IMG/VR virus record: IMGVR_UViG_3300028666_000048
Coordinates: 1-45,969 of that record
DNA: 45,969 nucleotides
Source of the DNA: a virus
Strand: one strand, 5' to 3'
Shown: positions 41,148 to 45,969 of the stretch, in pieces
Layout of the letters: each line of letters opens with the position of its first letter
Numbering within the stretch: the stretch's first letter is position 1
The notes under the pieces: model-generated
Database searches by the model: none
Told to the model about the DNA's origin: nothing
What the model saw: only the letters and a program-made list of their open reading frames with translations
Position numbers and translations under genes: made by a program

Positions 41148-41363
41148 ATGAACCAAAACCAAATTATGTCCCTCCTCCGTTCCGTCCTGCTCGCCGCAGG
41201 TGCGGGACTTGTGGCTTCTGGTAAAATCTCCGACGGCTCGCTTCAAGAGATTATCGGTGGTATCCTTGCCCTGGCCTCCGTCGTTTGGAGTCAATACCAC
41301 CACGCGACCTACGCTTCTCCTGCTGCCACCGCTCCTGTTCCGACTCCCCCTCCCGCACCATGA
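41148..41363 (+). CDS. Holin-like small membrane protein
   Basis: A 71-residue protein with two hydrophobic segments (LLRSVLLAAGAGLVASG, 9-25, and LQEIIGGILALASVVWSQY, 32-50) joined by a short turn (KISDGS), then a Pro/Ala-rich tail. This matches small class II-type phage holins. The stop overlaps the next start (ATGA). It lies in the lysis segment with two lipoproteins and a membrane-anchored coiled coil, which supports the assignment. Confidence 0.72.
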   Translation: MNQNQIMSLLRSVLLAAGAGLVASGKISDGSLQEIIGGILALASVVWSQYHHATYASPAATAPVPTPPPAP

Positions 41364-41710
41364 AATTCTCCAAACTCGTTCTCCTTGCCGGTCTCGCCCT
41401 CGCCACGCCTTTGGCCTACCAAGGCTGCGCAACGGCACCAGACCAACGTGTCCAAGCCGTTCAAACCCTTGGCACAGTCGGCGCAAGTGCGAAGGCTGCA
41501 ATGGACACCGCTACACAACTCCTCAAAGTCAATCAAATCACCGTCGCCCAGTGGCAGTCTATCGCTAACTTCTACGACACTAAATTCCAGCCTTCCTACA
41601 ACCTGGCTGTCGCTGCCGTGCAGGCAAACCTTAGTAGCATCGCCTCCCCCGACGTTATCAACCTCTCTGCCCAATTCCTCGCACTCGTTGCTCAACTAAC
41701 CGGAAAGTAA
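41360..41710 (+). CDS. Putative lipoprotein
   Basis: A 116-residue protein starting at the ATG that overlaps the holin stop. A signal sequence (MKFSKLVLLAGLALATPLAY, then QGCATAP) ends in a Gly-Cys-Ala lipobox-like site at about residue 23; the -3 residue is less than ideal (Tyr-Gln-Gly-Cys). The remainder is amphipathic helix rich in Ala/Gln (GASAKAAMDTATQLLKV). It may be an outer-membrane lysis or superinfection-related lipoprotein. It follows the holin closely. Confidence 0.6.
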   Translation: MKFSKLVLLAGLALATPLAYQGCATAPDQRVQAVQTLGTVGASAKAAMDTATQLLKVNQITVAQWQSIANFYDTKFQPSYNLAVAAVQANLSSIASPDVINLSAQFLALVAQLTGK

Positions 41711-41711
41711 C

Positions 41712-41915
41712 ATGCCAATCGCCACCGTTATCGCCCTTATTGGCCAAGTTGGCCTACCGCTTGCCCAACAACTCATCGCTATGTGGGAAAGCGGTAAAAC
41801 GACCGTCTCCGCCGCTGACTTGCAAGTTCTAATCGACTACGGCAAGAACACCTCACAGGCTTCTTTGGCCGCTGCGGGTATTAAGATTGTCGATGGCAAA
41901 GTCGTCCCTGCCTAA
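41712..41915 (+). CDS. Small hypothetical protein of the lysis segment
   Basis: A 67-residue protein, moderately hydrophobic at the start (IATVIALIGQVGLPLAQQLIAMW) and amphipathic later. The first 23 residues could insert into a membrane. It starts two bases after the lipoprotein stop. It may be a second small lysis protein or antiholin; no clear family. Confidence 0.55.
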   Translation: MPIATVIALIGQVGLPLAQQLIAMWESGKTTVSAADLQVLIDYGKNTSQASLAAAGIKIVDGKVVPA

Positions 41916-41926
41916 CAATCGCAGCC

Positions 41927-42202
41927 ATGCCACTTCCTGATCGTATTCAAAGCGACGTGGACGCCGCCTTGGTTAGTTCATCTTTGGCACGGCTAGAGAC
42001 TAAAATGGACGGTGTTGAAACTAAAGTCGACACCGTCCACCGCATCCTTCAGGGTGAACCTGAGTTTAAGCGCCCTGGACTTGTAGAAACTGTAGACGAA
42101 CACGACAAGTTAGTTAAACTCATCAAAGGCCGTATCGGGCTTATGATCTTCTTTGTCTACGTTGGCTGGGAGGTAACTAAGGCCGTTTGGCTTCACGTCT
42201 AA
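41927..42202 (+). CDS. Membrane-anchored coiled-coil protein, XhlA-like
   Basis: A 91-residue protein with an N-terminal heptad-type helix (SSLARLETKMDGVETKVDTV, about 17-36), a polar middle and a single C-terminal membrane helix (GLMIFFVYVGWEVTKAVWL, about 71-89). That order matches the XhlA haemolysin-like lysis proteins. It could also be the partner of the o-spanin-like lipoprotein, though i-spanins carry the membrane helix at the N-terminus. It overlaps the next start by one base (TAATG). Confidence 0.5.
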   Translation: MPLPDRIQSDVDAALVSSSLARLETKMDGVETKVDTVHRILQGEPEFKRPGLVETVDEHDKLVKLIKGRIGLMIFFVYVGWEVTKAVWLHV

Positions 42203-42579
42203 TGCAACTTTCCTACAGAGCACTTGATTATCTTCGTCAATGTCTTAGCTCCGTCGGCTGGAACAAAAGCGACAGTACAGACATTAAGCACCAGCGTTTT
42301 TATATCAGCGCCAAGATGCTTGTAGAGACACTACCTGAAACCCCGCCCGCACCCCTGATGCCCTCCGAGCAAGTCTTACGCACGGACCCAGTCCTCGCTC
42401 GTGAAAAACTACGTGCCGTTGAAGAATTCTACAAGGGTGTTTCCTCCGAATTTACGTTGTCTGATAAAGAATTCGAAACCACGCAGGCTTGCTTACACCA
42501 CTTCGTTAACGAGGACGGAATGCCCAAGGGCCGTGCTGCCATCGAGCTTTACGAAACCTTTAAACTCGCCCCTAAATGA
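42202..42579 (+). CDS. Hypothetical protein upstream of the portal gene
   Basis: A 125-residue soluble helical protein starting at MQLSYRALDYL, coupled to the preceding stop (TAATG) and to the portal start (ATGA). Helical stretches are clear (AREKLRAVEEFYKGVSSEF, then LSDKEFETTQACLHHFV). It could be a small head-assembly or regulatory protein made in step with the portal. No motif identified. Confidence 0.6.
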   Translation: MQLSYRALDYLRQCLSSVGWNKSDSTDIKHQRFYISAKMLVETLPETPPAPLMPSEQVLRTDPVLAREKLRAVEEFYKGVSSEFTLSDKEFETTQACLHHFVNEDGMPKGRAAIELYETFKLAPK

Positions 42580-44606
42580 ACGAATGGGTCCAAAAGGCAC
42601 TCTCACAAGAATCGCATCCGATGGATATAGTCCAACTCTTGACTCGCATCAAGACGCTTGTGCAGATCAGCCGTGATGAGATGTCCCGTTACTACGACGA
42701 TTGGGATATCAACGACCGTGTCTACCGGGGCCATAAAGAAATCGACGAGTCGGATAAAATGGCGGCAAAGCGGAAGGAACCGGCAAAGTTTATCCTTCCC
42801 ATCACCTACACGCAAGTTAACACCTTCGTGGCCTTTGCGCTTTCTGTCCTTAACCAAAAACCCTACTTCTATGAGCTTTCCGGCACGGGCGTTGAGGACG
42901 AGAGAGCGGCAAAGGTAGCACAGGGACTTCTAGAGCAGAACCTAGAATACAACAACTTTCGCCACCAGAAACTTAAGCAATTCCTCACAGATCTCGCCAA
43001 ATACGGTCTCGGTGTAATTAAGCATTCCTGGCGCCGTGATACGGTCTCTGTTGAAGAAACCGTCATGCAACCAGTCACGGGTGAAGCCATTCCTGGTCTT
43101 GAACCTGTTCTTGTCCCCACCAAAACACGCAAAGACGCGACAAAATACCTAGGCAACTATCTCGTCTGCGTCACACCTTTTCGTTTTCTCCCTGACCCCA
43201 GACTTCCCCTCACGCGCTTTCAAGAAGGTGAGTTCTGCGCATCCGAGGACGAATATAGCCGCTCTCAATTTATCGAGTTCGAAAAGCAGGGTATTTGCAC
43301 CGGTGTCGAGTGGATTCCCGACCTCGCACAAGACCAAATGGTCGACCGCCGCCACTTTGGGATTTTGAATGACGTCAAGCCGTCACCGATCATGAGTCGG
43401 CAAAAGATGTATATTATCAACACCGAAGTCCAGGTCTGGCTAAACCCAGCCAAAACGACTGTTGGTGGTGAGCCTATCGACCCCACGCGAGATGAGTTAG
43501 TCCTCTACGTTATCTGGTACGCGAACGACGCCCGTATTACTCGTATCGAGGAACTCGACTACCCGCATCACCAATTCACCTTTGCCGTCGCACAATACGA
43601 AGAAGATCTCATTAACTTCATCAACGAAGGCATGGCGGACAAACTAGGGCCCATGCAGGACGTTGTCGACTGGCTTATCAACAGCCGTATCACTAACGTC
43701 CGCAAAGTTATCTCGAACCAACTCCTCGTTGACCCCTCCGGTATTGAAATCCAAGACCTTCGTGACCGGAAACCGATCATCAAGCTCAAGCCTAAAGTTC
43801 AAGGAACTGGCAATCTAGACCGCTGGGTAAAGCAGTTGCCAATTGTGGACGTTACGACGGGCCACCTAAACGACATAAACTTTATCAAGGACTTTAGTCA
43901 ACAGACCACCGGCATCACCGACAACCTTCTCGGTCAAGTCGCCTCAGGTCGTCGTAGTGCACAAGAGGTTAAGAGCGTGAATAACAACGCTGCCTCACGC
44001 ATTATGAGTATCATCAACGCCGTTTGGAACAGTGCCCTGCTGCCAAACGGTCGCATGATGCTTGACAACCTGCGCGCTGGCGTTGACGAGCCCACCGTAA
44101 TTCGCGTTATTGGCCAGATCAACGCCCTTAACCTTCTCCCTGACGCCGTTCAGCATTTCATGCGTGTCTCTCCCGAGGACATCGTAGGTGATTACGACTT
44201 CCTTCTGTTTGATGGCACCCTCCCTTCTCAACGTGACGCTCAAGCTGCTATCCTCCAACAGCTCCTAGAAGTCATCACCGCTAACCCACAGGCGGGCATA
44301 GTTTACGGTTACGATCCTCAACTCTTAATCCAGGCCATACTTGAACTCCGTGGAATCAGAAACGCAGACCAGTATAAACTCACTCCGCAACGACTTCAGC
44401 AAATTGCTGGCTTGGTCCAAGCAGGACGACAGCTTATGGGTGCTGGACCAGCTCAACCAGGAAATCAGCCGCCGAACCACCGAGGCAATCAACCTGGAAC
44501 CGACCACACTAGAGTCAATCCTCCACTTGCTCAGTCTATTGGCGGAATGTCGGGGGCTGGCCCAAATGGCGGCGCTGGTGCCAAACAAGCTGGACTCCCT
44601 CGCTGA
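42576..44606 (+). CDS. Portal protein
   Basis: A 676-residue protein, the expected size for a podovirus portal ring. The N-terminal part has the SRDEMSRYYDDWDINDRVYRG segment (about residues 32-52, shown in parts), a portal-type beginning, then a KFILPITYTQVNTFVAFALS strand-helix. A long helical core near 440-500 (NINFIKDFSQQTTGITDNLL type) fits the wing and tunnel helices. The C-terminus is Gly/Pro/Asn-rich and low in complexity. Scaffold and capsid follow. No Walker or nuclease motif is present. Confidence 0.82.
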   Translation: MNEWVQKALSQESHPMDIVQLLTRIKTLVQISRDEMSRYYDDWDINDRVYRGHKEIDESDKMAAKRKEPAKFILPITYTQVNTFVAFALSVLNQKPYFYELSGTGVEDERAAKVAQGLLEQNLEYNNFRHQKLKQFLTDLAKYGLGVIKHSWRRDTVSVEETVMQPVTGEAIPGLEPVLVPTKTRKDATKYLGNYLVCVTPFRFLPDPRLPLTRFQEGEFCASEDEYSRSQFIEFEKQGICTGVEWIPDLAQDQMVDRRHFGILNDVKPSPIMSRQKMYIINTEVQVWLNPAKTTVGGEPIDPTRDELVLYVIWYANDARITRIEELDYPHHQFTFAVAQYEEDLINFINEGMADKLGPMQDVVDWLINSRITNVRKVISNQLLVDPSGIEIQDLRDRKPIIKLKPKVQGTGNLDRWVKQLPIVDVTTGHLNDINFIKDFSQQTTGITDNLLGQVASGRRSAQEVKSVNNNAASRIMSIINAVWNSALLPNGRMMLDNLRAGVDEPTVIRVIGQINALNLLPDAVQHFMRVSPEDIVGDYDFLLFDGTLPSQRDAQAAILQQLLEVITANPQAGIVYGYDPQLLIQAILELRGIRNADQYKLTPQRLQQIAGLVQAGRQLMGAGPAQPGNQPPNHRGNQPGTDHTRVNPPLAQSIGGMSGAGPNGGAGAKQAGLPR

Positions 44607-44673
44607 ACAGATCAAAGATTTAGACCCGGAAACAAATGAATCATCTAGAAATGAACAAACTGGGGCTTCTTAG
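44440..44673 (+). CDS. Candidate overlapping gene at the portal-scaffold junction
   Basis: In the +1 frame relative to the portal gene, codons from a GTG at 44440 run to TAG at 44671-44673, 77 residues, opening VLDQLNQEISRRTTEAINLE. The product is an orderly Leu/Glu-rich helical protein (LESILHLLSLLAECRGL, then ALVPNKLDSLAEQIKDL), in contrast to the low-complexity Gly/Pro/Asn-rich portal C-terminus that uses the same bases. It also overlaps the scaffold start at 44636 by 38 bases. Support is protein-like composition only. The ATG at 44341 would lengthen it. Confidence 0.4.
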   Translation: MLDQLNQEISRRTTEAINLEPTTLESILHLLSLLAECRGLAQMAALVPNKLDSLAEQIKDLDPETNESSRNEQTGAS

Positions 44674-45538
44674 CCCTGAAGGCGACACAGGTGCCTCTGG
44701 CTCTGTGGCCTCCGACGCGCAGGCGATTTTCGCTCCTGCAGAAACCAACGGTGCCGACAGCGGCGAAAGTGGTGGCGGTGAACAACAGACCACCCAAGGC
44801 GAACAGGGCCAAGAGTCGGCGTCAACGGTTGGCACGGACAAAACAGTTGCCCAGCCCGGTAATGTTACGATGACCAATGAGCAGCTCACACAGCTTGCTG
44901 CACAAATGGTCAAAGGTATGCCGCAGATGCAAGCACCGACCGCGGTGCAACAGCAGCCGCAACAGATCACGCCTGAACAGCAAGCGGAGTTTGATCGCCA
45001 ATTCAACGTGGTGCGCGTCACCCCAGAGCGTTTCCAGGCCATTATGGGCTTTGCGCCTGCGTCGCCGGAGCAGATGAAGGCGCTAGAAACTATCTTGCAT
45101 GATGTAGCTCGCATGTCTAATGCCATGACGAACTACCAGGTGCAACAGACAATCCAACAGCGGGAGCAAGCGGCCATGGGCCGTATTGCCCCGATTGAAA
45201 CCTATTTCCGTCAACAACAGGCTGCTGCCATAGAGAGTGAGTTTTACAAGGGCAACCCTGACTTGAAGGACTTTGGCGACCTTTGTGGGGAAGTCGCTGC
45301 GAGCATGAATGCCCGTGGAGAGCGATTCCCTGACCAAGCCACCGCCATTAAAACACTTGCGACCAGAGTTCGGGACTTACTCACTAAAGCCCGCGGCGGA
45401 ACACCTCCACCGAAGGGACAGGGTGCTGTCGCACGCAAGGCCATGCCCACCACTTCAATGGGAGGGCGGACGGGTACTGGTGGTTCGCAAACACCCGTGT
45501 CTGGCCCGCAGGCTGTATTTGGAGACATGGACTCCTAA
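44636..45538 (+). CDS. Scaffolding / capsid assembly protein
   Basis: A 300-residue acidic protein with a disordered N-terminal 90 residues (Gly/Ser/Gln/Glu-rich), a Gln-rich helical middle (PEQQAEFDRQFNVV; YQVQQTIQQREQAAMG) and a helical C-terminal domain ending in a Gly/Ser tail. This layout, and the position between portal and capsid, are typical of internal scaffolds of HK97-fold capsids. No protease motif is visible, so scaffold removal, if any, needs another enzyme. A second ATG at 44651 could be the start. Confidence 0.75.
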   Translation: MNHLEMNKLGLLSPEGDTGASGSVASDAQAIFAPAETNGADSGESGGGEQQTTQGEQGQESASTVGTDKTVAQPGNVTMTNEQLTQLAAQMVKGMPQMQAPTAVQQQPQQITPEQQAEFDRQFNVVRVTPERFQAIMGFAPASPEQMKALETILHDVARMSNAMTNYQVQQTIQQREQAAMGRIAPIETYFRQQQAAAIESEFYKGNPDLKDFGDLCGEVAASMNARGERFPDQATAIKTLATRVRDLLTKARGGTPPPKGQGAVARKAMPTTSMGGRTGTGGSQTPVSGPQAVFGDMDS

Positions 45539-45578
45539 TCGCCTGTCGTGCAATAGCAAATGATAGGAAACCAACAAA

Positions 45579-45969
45579 ATGGCTAACTACCTAGGATTAA
45601 TCGGAGCGGAGGCGTTTGCAGCTAATCGCTTCAAGAACTACCGGCGCACGGTGTTCTATTACTACCCACAGGGCGCTGCGCCCTTGACTGGCATCCTTTC
45701 GCTTATGCGTGAGGAAGTCACTAACGATCCCGAGTTTCACTGGGAGGAAAAACGGAAGTCAACGCAAGTCTGTACGTCCGCCGCGATCTCCAGTAACATC
45801 TCGTGGTACACGACGGGCATCACGATTGCTGGTGGTGTTATTACTGCGGCCACGGCGGCTACAGGTAACATTACCACCGTGGTTGGTACGCAGTACGCCA
45901 TTAAACTGGCTACTGATCCCTACACCATGTTCCGTTTGAATCATTTGATCCAAACGGTGCAGCAAGACG
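45579..45969 (+). CDS. Major capsid protein, N-terminal part (continues at 1)
   Basis: The first 130 codons of the capsid gene; it runs off the right edge and continues in frame at position 1. The protein begins MANYLGLIGAEAFAANRF and has the motif RRTVFYYYPQGAAPLTGILS (27-46) followed by DPEFHWEEKRK (54-64). This N-terminal DPEFxWxE pattern is what suggests the SU10/DUF5309 capsid family. The ATG lies 40 bases after the scaffold stop. The codon at 45921-45923 is TAC (Tyr) where the left-edge copy has TCC (Ser). Confidence 0.85.
   Translation, partial: MANYLGLIGAEAFAANRFKNYRRTVFYYYPQGAAPLTGILSLMREEVTNDPEFHWEEKRKSTQVCTSAAISSNISWYTTGITIAGGVITAATAATGNITTVVGTQYAIKLATDPYTMFRLNHLIQTVQQD
45816..45969. 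repeat. Terminal redundancy of the assembly, right copy
   Basis: It matches 1-154 with one mismatch (A at 45922 against C at 107). It shows that the record is a circular unit cut inside the capsid gene. The mismatch lies in the middle of the repeat, not at an end, so it may be a real variant in the sampled phage population rather than a sequencing edge error. Confidence 0.93.

Overview
The window is an almost complete genome of a tailed double-stranded DNA bacteriophage, assembled as a circle. The last 154 bases (45816-45969) repeat the first 154 (1-154) with one mismatch, so the unit genome is about 45,815 bp and the major capsid protein gene runs across the cut. I see no ribosomal RNA, no clear tRNA, no CRISPR array, no integrase or transposase, and no host-type metabolic gene. 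The head genes (terminase, portal, scaffold, an SU10/DUF5309-like capsid protein), the lack of a tape-measure or sheath gene, and a run of Gly/Ala-rich proteins followed by one 2,526-residue protein fit a podovirus that ejects internal virion proteins. There is no phage RNA polymerase gene, so host polymerase probably transcribes it. A tiny Pro-rich lipoprotein (spanin-like) and a second lipoprotein point to a Gram-negative host; the genus cannot be told.

The layout is two opposed transcription units on the circle. Rightward (+ strand, 35987 to 45969, then 1 to 17654) lie packaging (small and large terminase), small virion-like proteins, a lysis and receptor-binding group (39396-42202), portal, scaffold, capsid, connector, beta-rich tail proteins, and the internal proteins ending in the giant one. 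Leftward (- strand, 35638 down to 17491) lie small accessory genes (28245-35638; several are zinc-ribbon or coiled-coil proteins of under 200 residues), then a replication and recombination block: a Cas4/RecB-like nuclease with Fe-S cysteines, a Sak4-like RecA-fold ATPase, an ExoX-C-like protein, a ParB-methyltransferase fusion, a uracil-DNA-glycosylase-like/family A polymerase fusion, a helicase-like P-loop ATPase and an ATP-dependent DNA ligase. Neighbouring genes usually overlap by ATGA or TAATG, so translation is probably coupled within each unit.

The divergent hub (34706-35986) is unlike the rest: it is full of CTAG tetranucleotides, has a long TA/T tract, a perfect 14-bp inverted repeat enclosing that tract, a strong terminator and a strong leader hairpin. 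It is the best candidate for the replication origin and the control region. The two units meet tail to tail, with about 160 bp of overlap, at 17491-17654.

The parts most worth a second look are the polymerase fusion with unusual motif residues, the ParB-methyltransferase fusion, the CTAG-rich origin-like hub, the metalloprotease-like HEAYH motif in the giant internal protein, an out-of-frame lipoprotein nested on a cysteine-peptidase-like gene, and a candidate overlapping gene at the portal-scaffold junction. Domain names come from motifs read by eye; no database search was run.
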